From the NCBI RefSeq assembly GCF_001482405.1, contig NZ_LPXO01000016.1, forward strand, positions 1 through 64,000: a stretch of DNA of 64,000 bases. The letters run 5' to 3'. The position numbers were made by a program, and so were the translations under genes. The notes beneath the pieces are model-generated. The model had not been told where the DNA came from. It did no database searches and was given only the letters and a program-made list of their open reading frames with translations. Positions 44,980 to 52,512 of the stretch are shown in pieces; within the stretch, counting starts at the first letter, position 1; each line of letters starts with the position of its first letter. This DNA is from Pseudoponticoccus marisrubri (GTDB taxonomy: Bacteria; Pseudomonadota; Alphaproteobacteria; Rhodobacterales; Rhodobacteraceae).

Positions 44980-46428
44980 CTACCCTTCCAGCTCCCCGTC
45001 GGCGTGCGCGGGGGCTTGGCGCATTTTGCGGATCGCGTCAACCACGCGGGCCAGCCCCATGGAGAGCGAGCCCTTGGCCAGCACCACGTCCCCGGCATCG
45101 AGGTCGCGGGCCACGCGTTCGGCCATCTCGGCGCTGGTCTCGCAGCAGCGGCCGCGCTTTTCCTCGGGCAGCGCCTCCCAGAGCTGCCGCATAAGCGGGC
45201 CCACGCAATGCACCATGTCGATCTGCGCCATGGCGGGCAGCGCGGCGATCTCGCGATGCATCGCCACCTCCTGTGGGCCCAGCTCCTTCATGTCGCCCAG
45301 GTAGGCGATGCGCCGACCCTTGCGCACGCGGCCCAGCTCGTGCTGCACCTCGGCGGCGGCCAGCACCTCCAGCGCGGCGCCCAGCGAGGCGGGGTTGGAA
45401 TTGTAGGCGTCGTCGATCAGCTGCACGCTCTGGCGTGCATCCACCGGGTCGAGCGGGATGACCTCGCGCTGCCCGCGCCCCTCGCCCGCGCTCCACTGGC
45501 CCAGCGCGGTGACCCCTAGCGCCATGTCCAGCCCCAGCGCCGAGACCACGGCCAGCACGCCCATGGCGTTGAGCGCGAAATGCCGCCCCGGCGCCATCAC
45601 CTTGTAGAGCAACGCCTGCCCGCCGGCCTGCCCGCGCACCACGGTGCAGGCGTCATGCACCTGCACCTCGGTGACGCGGTGATCGGCCTGCGGCGCGGTG
45701 CCGAAGGCGATGAGCCTGTCCGCCCCTGCCTCGGCCACGTCGCGCAGGATCGGGCTGACCTCGAGATCGGCATTGTAGATCGCCACGCCCTGCGGCCCCA
45801 GCCCCTCGAAGATCGAGGCCTTCTCATGTGCGATGCCCTCGATATTCTCGAAGGCGGCGAGGTGCGCCGGCGCCACGATGGTGACCAGCGCCACGTCGGG
45901 CCGCGCCATGCGGGCCAGCGGCGCGATCTCGCCGGGATGGTTCATGCCGATCTCGATCACGGCGAACTCGGCCTCGCGCGGCATCCGCGCCAGCGTCAGC
46001 GGCACGCCCCAATGGTTGTTGTAGCTCTTCTCGGCGGCATGCACCCGGCCCTGCGCGCCCAGCACGGTGCGCAGCATCTCCTTGGTCGAGGTCTTGCCGA
46101 CCGAGCCGGTCACCGCCACGACCCGGGCCTGCGTGCGCGCCCGCCCTGCCCGGCCCAGCGCCTCCAGCCCCGCCTGAACGTCGTCGACGATCAGCAGCCG
46201 GTCCTCGGGCACGCCCTCGGGCACGTGGCTGACCAGCGCGGCGGCGGCGCCCTTCTCCAGCGCCTGGGCCACGAAATCATGCCCGTCCCGCGCCGCCTTG
46301 AGCGCCACGAACAGGTCGCCCGGCGCCAGCGTGCGGGTGTCGATCGAGACGCCATCGGCTTGCCAGTCGCCAGCGATGCGTCCCCCGGTGGCCGCTGCGG
46401 CCTCCTGCGCGGTCCAGAGCATGCTCAC
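44980..46428 (-). CDS. murF: UDP-MurNAc-tripeptide-D-Ala-D-Ala ligase
   Basis: This 482-residue Mur ligase adds the D-Ala-D-Ala dipeptide. Signatures are [20 protein letters not shown] near residue 27, the P-loop [60 protein letters not shown] and the [18 protein letters not shown] end. The GTG at 46426-46428 overlaps the murE stop (GTGA) and is preferred; an ATG two codons later is possible. Confidence 0.97.
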   Translation of the reverse strand: MSMLWTAQEAAAATGGRIAGDWQADGVSIDTRTLAPGDLFVALKAARDGHDFVAQALEKGAAAALVSHVPEGVPEDRLLIVDDVQAGLEALGRAGRARTQARVVAVTGSVGKTSTKEMLRTVLGAQGRVHAAEKSYNNHWGVPLTLARMPREAEFAVIEIGMNHPGEIAPLARMARPDVALVTIVAPAHLAAFENIEGIAHEKASIFEGLGPQGVAIYNADLEVSPILRDVAEAGADRLIAFGTAPQADHRVTEVQVHDACTVVRGQAGGQALLYKVMAPGRHFALNAMGVLAVVSALGLDMALGVTALGQWSAGEGRGQREVIPLDPVDARQSVQLIDDAYNSNPASLGAALEVLAAAEVQHELGRVRKGRRIAYLGDMKELGPQEVAMHREIAALPAMAQIDMVHCVGPLMRQLWEALPEEKRGRCCETSAEMAERVARDLDAGDVVLAKGSLSMGLARVVDAIRKMRQAPAHADGELEG

Positions 46429-47906
46429 AACCCCCGTCCGTCCAGCGCCGACACGGCCACGCTGGCCTGCTCGGCATCGTCGAACGGGTAGACCGTGTCG
46501 CCCACGATCTGGCCCGTCTCGTGCCCCTTGCCGCAGACCAGCAGCGCGTCGCCGGGGCCCAGGCTGTCGACGCCGCGCAGGATCGCCTCGGCCCGGTCGG
46601 GCACCTCGATCGCCTCGGGCGCGCCGGACATCACCGCGGCACGGATCACGGCCGGGTCCTCGCCGCGCGGGTTGTCATCGGTGACGATCACGCTGTCGGC
46701 ATGCTCGGCCGCGGCGCGGCCCATCAGCGGCCGCTTGCCCGCGTCCCGGTCGCCACCGGCGCCCACGATGGCCACCAGCCGGCCCATGACATGGGGGCGC
46801 AGCGCCTGCAGCGCGGTGGCCACCGCGTCGGGCGTGTGGGCATAGTCGACGAAGACCGCGGCGCCGTTGTCACGCGCAGCGGCCAGCTGCATCCGGCCGC
46901 GCACGGTGGTCAGCATGGGCAGCATGTCGAACACGTCCGAGGGATCCGCCCCGCAGGCGATGACCAGCCCCGCCGCGACCAGCACGTTCTCGGCCTGGAA
47001 ACCGCCGATCAGGGCCAGCCGCTCCTGCCGGACCATGGAGCCGAAACGCAGCCGGATCTCCTGCCCCGTCGCGTCGAAGCGCTGCGCCTCGAGGCAGAGA
47101 TCGGCGGCGGTGCGCCCCACGGTCAGCACCTCCTGCCCGCGGGCCCGCGCGATGGCCAGCATGTCCACGCCGCGCGCATCGTCGATATTGATGACCGCGG
47201 TGCCGTCCTCGGGCAGGACACGCGCGAACAGCCCGGCCTTGGCGGCGAAATATTCTTCGAAATCCGCGTGGTAATCCAGGTGATCCTGGCTGAAATTGGT
47301 GAAGCCCGCGGCCCGCAGCGTGACCCCGTCCAGCCGTCGCTGGGCGAGGCCGTGGCTCGAGGCCTCCATCGCCACATGACCCACCCCGGCCTGCGCGGCG
47401 CCAGCCAGCGCCCGGTGCAGGGTGATGGGTTCCGGCGTTGTGTGGCGCAGCGGTGCCTGCCAGTCGCCCTCGACCCCCGTGGTGCCCAGGTTGATCGCGC
47501 GCAGGCCCAGCTCCTGCCAGATCTGGCGCGCGAAGGTCGCGACCGAGGTCTTGCCGTTGGTGCCGGTCACCGCGACCACCGTCTCGGGCTGCGCGCCGAA
47601 CCACAGCGCCGAGGTGAAGGCCAGCGCCTGGCGCGGGTCCTCGGCCACGATCAGCGCGGCGTCCGATCCCGCCAGCTCATCTGCCGCGATCCGCGCACCC
47701 GTCGCATCGGTCAGGATCGCCGCCGCGCCCATGCGCAGCGCGTACTGGATGAACTCGCCGCCATGCACGCGCGTGCCCGGCAGCGCGGCGAATAGAAAGC
47801 CGCGCTCGACATCGCGGCTGTCCACCGCCAGTCCCGTGATCTGCGCCTCGCGCCCCGACCGGGCCGTCAGGCCCAGCTCCGACAGGCTCTTGCTGTCCCG
47901 CTCCAT
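46425..47906 (-). CDS. murE: UDP-MurNAc-L-Ala-D-Glu-meso-diaminopimelate ligase
   Basis: This 493-residue Mur ligase adds meso-diaminopimelate. Signatures are LAVDSRDVERGFLFAALPGT near residue 26, the P-loop VVAVTGTNGKTSVATFARQI, VAMEASSHGLAQRRLDGV, TNFSQDHLDYHADFEEYF, and the diaminopimelate-recognition motif TDDNPRGEDP near residue 407, which separates it from lysine-type enzymes. It follows ftsI by 65 bp and overlaps murF. Confidence 0.97.
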   Translation of the reverse strand: MERDSKSLSELGLTARSGREAQITGLAVDSRDVERGFLFAALPGTRVHGGEFIQYALRMGAAAILTDATGARIAADELAGSDAALIVAEDPRQALAFTSALWFGAQPETVVAVTGTNGKTSVATFARQIWQELGLRAINLGTTGVEGDWQAPLRHTTPEPITLHRALAGAAQAGVGHVAMEASSHGLAQRRLDGVTLRAAGFTNFSQDHLDYHADFEEYFAAKAGLFARVLPEDGTAVINIDDARGVDMLAIARARGQEVLTVGRTAADLCLEAQRFDATGQEIRLRFGSMVRQERLALIGGFQAENVLVAAGLVIACGADPSDVFDMLPMLTTVRGRMQLAAARDNGAAVFVDYAHTPDAVATALQALRPHVMGRLVAIVGAGGDRDAGKRPLMGRAAAEHADSVIVTDDNPRGEDPAVIRAAVMSGAPEAIEVPDRAEAILRGVDSLGPGDALLVCGKGHETGQIVGDTVYPFDDAEQASVAVSALDGRGL

Positions 47907-47971
47907 AGATCCGCCCCCGGATATCCTGCTGGCAATTCGGCATCTCGGCCCCGCCGCACCCGGACGGCGTC

Positions 47972-49762
47972 TTACTGCGAGGTTTCGATGATCCTCTCCA
48001 ATTGCCCCCGATCATGCTGCGGACGCAAGCCCAGAAGCGGCGCGATCCTGCCGATCATCTCGGCCGCCACGGGCACGGCCGTCCAGCCGGCGGTGCGGCG
48101 CGGCTTGGTCCCCGAGGTCTCGACCGGCTCGTCCAGCGTGACGATCAGCACGTATTTGGGATCATGCGCGGGAAAGATCGCGGCGAAGGTGGTGATGGTC
48201 TTGTCGCTGTAATAGCCGCCGCCACGCTCTTTCGGCTTGTCGGCCGTGCCGGTCTTGCCGCCCACGTGATAGCCCGGGACCTCGCCGAAACTGGCGGTGC
48301 CCTCGGTCACAACCTTGCGCAGCATGGTGCGCGAGGCCGCGGCCGAGGCTTCGCTGAGCACGCGCGGCCCGTGCTGCGGGCCGTCCTGCTTCAGCAGCGT
48401 GGGCCGCACGACGCGCCCGCCATTGGCGATCGCGGCATAGCCCGCGGCCAGGTGCAGCGGCGAGGTGCTGAGCCCGTGCCCGTAGGAGATCGTGACCGAG
48501 CTGAGATCGGTCCAGCGCTTGGGCAGAAGCGGCGCACCGCCCTGCGCCTCGACGATCTCGAGCGGGGTGGCCTCGAAAAAGCCCAGCGATTTCAGGAAGT
48601 CCTGCTGCCGCTGCGTGCCGATGGCCAGGGCCATCTTGCCGGTGCCGCGGTTCGAGCTTTTGACGATGATCTTCTCGACGCTGATCGGCCCGTAATTGTG
48701 ATTGTTGAACTCGCCGATGCGGTGCCCGCCGACCTTGAAGGGCGGCGCGGTGTCGATCACCGTCTGCGGCCCGACAAGGCCCAGCTCCATCGCCTGCGCG
48801 GCGGCGAAGATCTTGAAGGTCGAGCCCAGCTCGTAGACGCCCTGCACGGCCCGGTTGAACAGCGGGCTGTCCGAGGGCGAGCCCTGCGTCGGCGGGCGCG
48901 GCCGGTCATTGGGGTCGAAATCGGGCAGCGAGGCGATCGAGATCACCTCGCCCGTGTGCACGTCCATCAGGACCGAGGCGGCGCCCTTGGCATTCATCAG
49001 CTTCATGCCGGCATCGAGCACCCGCTCCGAGGCGGCCTGTACGCTGAGATCGATCGACAGCTGCAACGGCGCGCCCTCGCGCGCGGGGTCGCGCAGTTCC
49101 TCGTCGAAATATTTCTCGATCCCGGCGGTGCCGATCACCTCGGCCGAATGCACGCCCTCGCGCCCGAAGCTGGCCCCGCCCAGCACATGCGCGGCCAGCG
49201 CGCCGTTGGGATAGAGCCGCATCTCGCGCGGGCCGAACAGAAGCCCGGGCTCACCGATGTCATGCACCGCCTGCATCTGCTCGGGGCTGAGTTTCTTGCG
49301 GATCCACATGAACTTGCGCTTGGGATCCTTGAACCGCTTCAGCAGCGCCTCGCCGTCGAGATCGGGGAAGATCTCGGTCAGCGCGGCCACCGCCTGCTCC
49401 TTGCGGTAGATCTGCTGCGGGTGGGCATAGAGCGAGTGGGTCGACATGTTGGTGGCCAGCACCCGCCCCTGCCGGTCGGTGATGTCGGCGCGCGAGGCGA
49501 TGATCGAGGCACCGGTGGCGGCGGCGCGCGGCTCGGTCGGCTCCGAGGCCGAAAGCATGCCCATGCGCGCCCCGATCACCGAGAAGGCGCCGAAGAACAT
49601 GATGGCCAGCACCAAGAGCCGCCCCTCGGCGCGCAGGCGCATCCGGTCGCGCATCTGCTCGTGACGGATGCGCAGGTTCTCGCGTTCGATGGCGTCGGGG
49701 TTCTCGCCCTTCTGGCGGGCGTCGAGCACACGGGCAAGCGGGCGCAGCGGCGTGCGGATCAT
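47972..49762 (-). CDS. ftsI: Septal peptidoglycan transpeptidase FtsI (PBP3)
   Basis: This 596-residue class B penicillin-binding protein of the divisome has one N-terminal membrane helix (RLLVLAIMFFGAFSVIGARM near residue 48) and a pedestal domain with RADITDRQGRVLATNMSTHS. The transpeptidase domain has active-site Ser in YELGSTFKIFAAAQAMELG (STFK), SSNRG as the second motif and VGGKTGTADKPKERGGGYY as the KTG motif. It crosslinks septal peptidoglycan together with FtsW. One base separates it from ftsL. Confidence 0.97.
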   Translation of the reverse strand: MIRTPLRPLARVLDARQKGENPDAIERENLRIRHEQMRDRMRLRAEGRLLVLAIMFFGAFSVIGARMGMLSASEPTEPRAAATGASIIASRADITDRQGRVLATNMSTHSLYAHPQQIYRKEQAVAALTEIFPDLDGEALLKRFKDPKRKFMWIRKKLSPEQMQAVHDIGEPGLLFGPREMRLYPNGALAAHVLGGASFGREGVHSAEVIGTAGIEKYFDEELRDPAREGAPLQLSIDLSVQAASERVLDAGMKLMNAKGAASVLMDVHTGEVISIASLPDFDPNDRPRPPTQGSPSDSPLFNRAVQGVYELGSTFKIFAAAQAMELGLVGPQTVIDTAPPFKVGGHRIGEFNNHNYGPISVEKIIVKSSNRGTGKMALAIGTQRQQDFLKSLGFFEATPLEIVEAQGGAPLLPKRWTDLSSVTISYGHGLSTSPLHLAAGYAAIANGGRVVRPTLLKQDGPQHGPRVLSEASAAASRTMLRKVVTEGTASFGEVPGYHVGGKTGTADKPKERGGGYYSDKTITTFAAIFPAHDPKYVLIVTLDEPVETSGTKPRRTAGWTAVPVAAEMIGRIAPLLGLRPQHDRGQLERIIETSQ

Positions 49763-49763
49763 G

Positions 49764-50105
49764 TCACTCGGCTCCTTCGCTGGTCACGTCCACCGGCTGG
49801 CTGATGTCCAGCTCGGGCGGGACGGGATAGGACACCTGGTCGATGCGGCCGAACTGCTCGGGGCGCAGCGGCAAGAGGCCCAGCCGGTCGAAATTGAGGT
49901 CGGCCAGGTCACGCAGCCGGTCGGGACGGTTCAGATAGGCCCATTCGGCGCGCAGCACGGCCAGCCGTTCGCGCGCCGCGCCGATCTCTCGGTTGAGGTC
50001 CTCGACCCGGTCCAGCTCGGCCTGCGTGCGATAGTTCTCGCGGTAGGCCCAGTAACCCGAGCCGATCACCGCGAGCGCGCTGAGAATGAAGAGCAAGGTG
50101 CGCAT
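49764..50105 (-). CDS. ftsL: Cell division protein FtsL
   Basis: This 113-residue bitopic protein has a short N-terminus, one membrane helix (RTLLFILSALAVIGSGYWAY) and a periplasmic coiled coil (TQAELDRVEDLNREIGAARE, then RLAVLRAEWAYLNRPDRL). The LNRPDRL segment is typical of alphaproteobacterial FtsL. It is part of the FtsQLB complex that activates FtsWI. The ATG at 50105 is one base from the rsmH stop codon; the longer frame is rejected. Confidence 0.93.
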   Translation of the reverse strand: MRTLLFILSALAVIGSGYWAYRENYRTQAELDRVEDLNREIGAARERLAVLRAEWAYLNRPDRLRDLADLNFDRLGLLPLRPEQFGRIDQVSYPVPPELDISQPVDVTSEGAE

Positions 50106-50106
50106 C

Positions 50107-51102
50107 TTATCGTCTCCTCTCCGGGTCCGGCATGGCGATCTCGCTGCCGGAAATGTCCTGTGCGGGCACGTCCGTCCGCCGCGCCACGCGCAGCTTGGCC
50201 GAGCGCGACCGCGGGTTCTCGGCCAGCTCGCGCGCATCCGGCCCCACTGCCTTGCGGGTCAGGATCTCGAAAGGCGTGGTGGCCGGTGCGGCCTCGGCCT
50301 CGCGGGCGTAGCGGTTTACATGGGTCTTGCGGTCGCCATGCAGCTGGAAGAAGCGCTTGACCATGCGGTCCTCGATCGAATGGAAGGTAACCACCGCCAG
50401 CAGCCCGCCCGGTCGCAACACCCGTTCCGCCGCCATCAGCCCCTGCCACAGCGCGCCGTACTCGTCATTCACCGCGATGCGCAGCGCCTGGAAGCTGCGC
50501 GTGGCGGGATGCGCCTGCCCGGGCTTGGGGCGCGGCAGGCAGGTCGCGATCAGCTCGGCCAGCGGCACGGTGCGCTCGAACGGCGCGGTCTTGCGCTCGG
50601 CCACGATCTTGCGCGCGATCCGGCGAGAGGCGCGCTCCTCGCCGTAGAGATAGAGGATGTCGGCCAGCTCCGCCTCGGAGGCGGTGTTGACCAGATCCGC
50701 CGCGCTTGCCCCCTCCTGCCCCATCCGCATGTCCAGCGGGCCGTCGCGCAGGAAGGAAAAGCCGCGTTCGGCCTCGTCCAGCTGCATCGAGGACACGCCG
50801 AGATCCAGCACCACGCCATCGGCGGCCTCGGCCACCTGGTCCATCTCGGCGAAATTGGCGCGCACCAGCGACAGGCCCGGCCAGCCGCCGATCCATTGCG
50901 CCGCCATCTCGTGGGCCTGCGGATCCCGGTCGATGCCGATCACGCGCTCGGCGCCGGCCTCGATCAGCCCGCGCGCATAGCCGCCCGCCCCGAAGGTCCC
51001 GTCGATCCAGAGCCCGCGCACCGGCGCCACGGCGTCGAGCAGGGGGCGCAGCAGGACCGGGACATGGGGGGCAGCGCCGGTTTGGTCCTGACCGCCCGCC
51101 AT
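50107..51102 (-). CDS. rsmH: 16S rRNA m4C1402 methyltransferase (MraW)
   Basis: This 331-residue SAM-dependent methyltransferase N4-methylates C1402 of 16S rRNA. Signatures are [20 protein letters not shown], the SAM loop [20 protein letters not shown], the [20 protein letters not shown] block and the C-terminal [13 protein letters not shown]. It directly follows mraZ without a gap (mraZ stop at 51103), as in most bacteria. Confidence 0.97.
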   Translation of the reverse strand: MAGGQDQTGAAPHVPVLLRPLLDAVAPVRGLWIDGTFGAGGYARGLIEAGAERVIGIDRDPQAHEMAAQWIGGWPGLSLVRANFAEMDQVAEAADGVVLDLGVSSMQLDEAERGFSFLRDGPLDMRMGQEGASAADLVNTASEAELADILYLYGEERASRRIARKIVAERKTAPFERTVPLAELIATCLPRPKPGQAHPATRSFQALRIAVNDEYGALWQGLMAAERVLRPGGLLAVVTFHSIEDRMVKRFFQLHGDRKTHVNRYAREAEAAPATTPFEILTRKAVGPDARELAENPRSRSAKLRVARRTDVPAQDISGSEIAMPDPERRR

Positions 51103-51621
51103 CTACAGATCCTCGGCCTCGTCCAGCCACTCCATCGGGTCATCCGGAAGCTCCTCGGGCAGGTCCTCCATCTCGACCACGTCGGTGGGCTTGTAGCGCT
51201 CGGCGCTCCAGATCTGGAACTTGTTGAGGCTGGCCACGGCCCAGGCCTCGCCCTCGATCCCGAAGCGCTCGCGCAGCTTGGCCGGGATCACGATGCGCCC
51301 GGTCTCGTCGATCGAGGTGTTGGTGGAGCCGGCCGAGAAGATCTTGGTCAGCGCGGTCTTGCGGGGGCCCGACTTCATGCGGTCGATGCGGTCCTCGATG
51401 CGCTCCATCTCCTCGATGGTGTAGCATTCGAAATGATCCAGCCGCGGGTTGCCATAGACCATGACCAGCCCCGGGTTGGCGTATTCCTTTTCCTTGGAGG
51501 CGGGGTCCCAATCGGGGTCACCGGCTTCGAGGACACGGCGAAAGGAGGCTGGAATGGACATCCGCCCCTTGGTATCGACCTTCAGTCGATGCTCGCCTCT
51601 GAACCTCAGCCTGCGGCTCAC
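51103..51621 (-). CDS. mraZ: Transcriptional regulator MraZ
   Basis: This 172-residue regulator has two SpoVT/AbrB-like domains: FRGEHRLKVDTKGRMSIPAS near residue 8 and SIDETGRIVIPAKLRERFGI near residue 100. The C-terminus is extended and acidic (VVEMEDLPEELPDDPMEW), longer than the roughly 150-residue E. coli protein. MraZ binds TGGGN repeats upstream of its own operon and represses mraZ-rsmH and downstream genes. Here an exceptional number of such boxes lies 260-660 bp upstream. The start is GTG at 51619-51621 with GAGGG close upstream. Confidence 0.96.
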   Translation of the reverse strand: MSRRLRFRGEHRLKVDTKGRMSIPASFRRVLEAGDPDWDPASKEKEYANPGLVMVYGNPRLDHFECYTIEEMERIEDRIDRMKSGPRKTALTKIFSAGSTNTSIDETGRIVIPAKLRERFGIEGEAWAVASLNKFQIWSAERYKPTDVVEMEDLPEELPDDPMEWLDEAEDL

Positions 51622-51657
51622 TGCCCTCGGCCCCTCTGCCCCCCTTTGAAACGAAAT

Positions 51658-51695
51658 GCGGCGGGTTGATCAGCTGCCATTGATCAACCCGCCGC
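51658..51695. other. Perfect 15-bp inverted repeat in the mraZ leader
   Basis: GCGGCGGGTTGATCA (51658-51672) and TGATCAACCCGCCGC (51681-51695) are perfect reverse complements around an 8-base spacer, 37 bases upstream of the mraZ start codon. In mraZ mRNA it would form a very stable stem-loop. It lacks a T-run on the mraZ strand, so a leader RNA structure or a protein-binding dyad is more likely than a classical terminator. Confidence 0.7.
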
Positions 51696-51814
51696 CTGAC
51701 CCGCCGTGCGGGTGTCTCCGACTGCGCGCGCCACCTGGGGGGATGTCTGCTCGCCCGCGCGCCGGATTCTGTTGTCACGATGAGAGAGCGGGATGCCTGT
51801 ATGAGACCTGCTCT

Positions 51815-51853
51815 TTTGTTTTTGTGATGTTCGGTGCGGGGGTTTGTTTTTGT
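51815..51853. repeat. T-rich direct repeat upstream of mraZ
   Basis: TTTGTTTTTGT occurs at 51815-51825 and again at 51843-51853, 28 bp apart on the plus strand (A-rich on the mraZ strand). The block is flanked by CACGATGAG (51776-51784) and its reverse complement CTCATCGTG (51871-51879). It may be an upstream promoter element or protein site for mraZ. No clear -10 was identified. Confidence 0.4.
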
Positions 51854-51885
51854 CTTCCCCTTGCCCGTCCCTCATCGTGTGAACT

Positions 51886-51951
51886 AGGGATGCCATGGGA
51901 ATTCATGGGGATCAACTGTTTTCTACCCAGCTTTCCCGGGACGGCATGGGC
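51886..51951 (+). promoter_or_regulatory. MraZ-like box array 1 (plus-oriented)
   Basis: A first set has exact 10-bp spacing: AGGGA (51886-51890), TGGGA (51896-51900) and TGGGG (51906-51910). A second pair, CGGGA (51937-51941) and TGGGC (51947-51951), has the same spacing. TGGGN repeats with 5-base spacers are the known MraZ recognition pattern. This set reads on the strand opposite mraZ. Confidence 0.5.
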
Positions 51952-52065
51952 CAGAGCCGGGTTTCAGGAGCTCGCAACGACCCGAAACGTCGAAAATCGG
52001 GAAGATGAGCCAAGTCTTCTAAAATCTCACACAATATCTAGCGAACGCATGAGAGCGAATTTTTT

Positions 52066-52120
52066 TCCCATGAAATCCCGGAAAACTACGCCTACCCCGG
52101 GCCGGGCCCATGGTTTCCCG
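52066..52120 (-). promoter_or_regulatory. MraZ-like box array 2 (minus-oriented)
   Basis: Read on the mraZ strand, CGGGA-AACCA-TGGGC lies at 52120-52106 and CGGGA-TTTCA-TGGGA at 52080-52066. Each pair has 10-bp spacing and the two pairs are offset by a multiple of ten. The core CCATGAAATCCC (plus strand 52068-52079) recurs in array 3. Confidence 0.5.
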
Positions 52121-52144
52121 GGATCTGCCGCCTGATCTAGTGGT

Positions 52145-52153
52145 TTATCCACA
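52145..52153 (+). promoter_or_regulatory. DnaA box
   Basis: TTATCCACA is a perfect match to the strong DnaA box consensus TTATNCACA. It is a single copy, in the gap between mraZ and the divergent acyltransferase gene, and next to four GANTC sites. In alphaproteobacteria DnaA also acts as a transcription factor, so a regulatory role is more likely than an origin. Confidence 0.5.
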
Positions 52154-52155
52154 GG

Positions 52156-52210
52156 GAATCACCCCGAAATCGTCAAAATCGATTCCGTCGGCAAGGATTC
52201 GCGGGGAATC
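52156..52210. promoter_or_regulatory. Cluster of four GANTC (CcrM) methylation sites
   Basis: GAATC at 52156-52160, GATTC at 52181-52185, GATTC at 52196-52200 and GAATC at 52206-52210 lie within 55 bp, directly after the DnaA box. GANTC is the target of the cell-cycle methyltransferase CcrM of alphaproteobacteria, and clusters in promoters can tie transcription to replication. Confidence 0.45.
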
Positions 52211-52220
52211 GCAGGGCCCG

Positions 52221-52280
52221 TCCCATGCTCTGCCCACGGGCGGGCCATGAATTCCCACATCGCGGGCCATGAAATCCCAC
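52221..52280 (-). promoter_or_regulatory. MraZ-like box array 3 with an 18-bp direct repeat
   Basis: On the mraZ strand the boxes are TGGGA (52279), TGGCC (52269), TGGGA (52257), TGGCC (52247), TGGGC (52236) and TGGGA (52225), spaced 10-12 bp. It contains an 18-bp direct repeat with one mismatch, plus strand 52241-52258 and 52263-52280, with a 22-bp period. The core CCATGAAWTCCC is shared with arrays 1 and 2. Confidence 0.55.
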
Positions 52281-52512
52281 GCCCGACCAGAGCGCGCCGC
52301 GACAGCGGGCCCGGCGGTCAACGGCGCGGCGTTTTCCGGGGCGCCCTGCCCGCCCCGGCAGCAATGCGGCGACGGCCCGCCCGCCCGGCCCCCGGTGATT
52401 GAGACAACGCGCCGCAGACCATGTCACGGATATGTCAAGCAAACCCTGTCTCAAGGAAACGGGACGGGATCCGTCGAAGGGAAACAGGCGCGGAGCGCCG
52501 GAAAGGCCGGGC

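Noticed and set aside
51656-52135. A 159-codon plus-strand ORF upstream of mraZ
   Set aside because: It runs through the leader inverted repeat, T-rich repeats and MraZ-like boxes, has Cys/Arg/Pro-rich low-complexity composition and no ribosome site. It is best read as non-coding regulatory DNA.
51886-52210. Possible chromosome origin (DnaA box, AT-rich patch, GANTC sites)
   Set aside because: Only one DnaA box was found, there is no clustered set of boxes or unwinding region, and no dnaA, parAB, gidAB or hemE neighbours. A transcriptional role is more likely.
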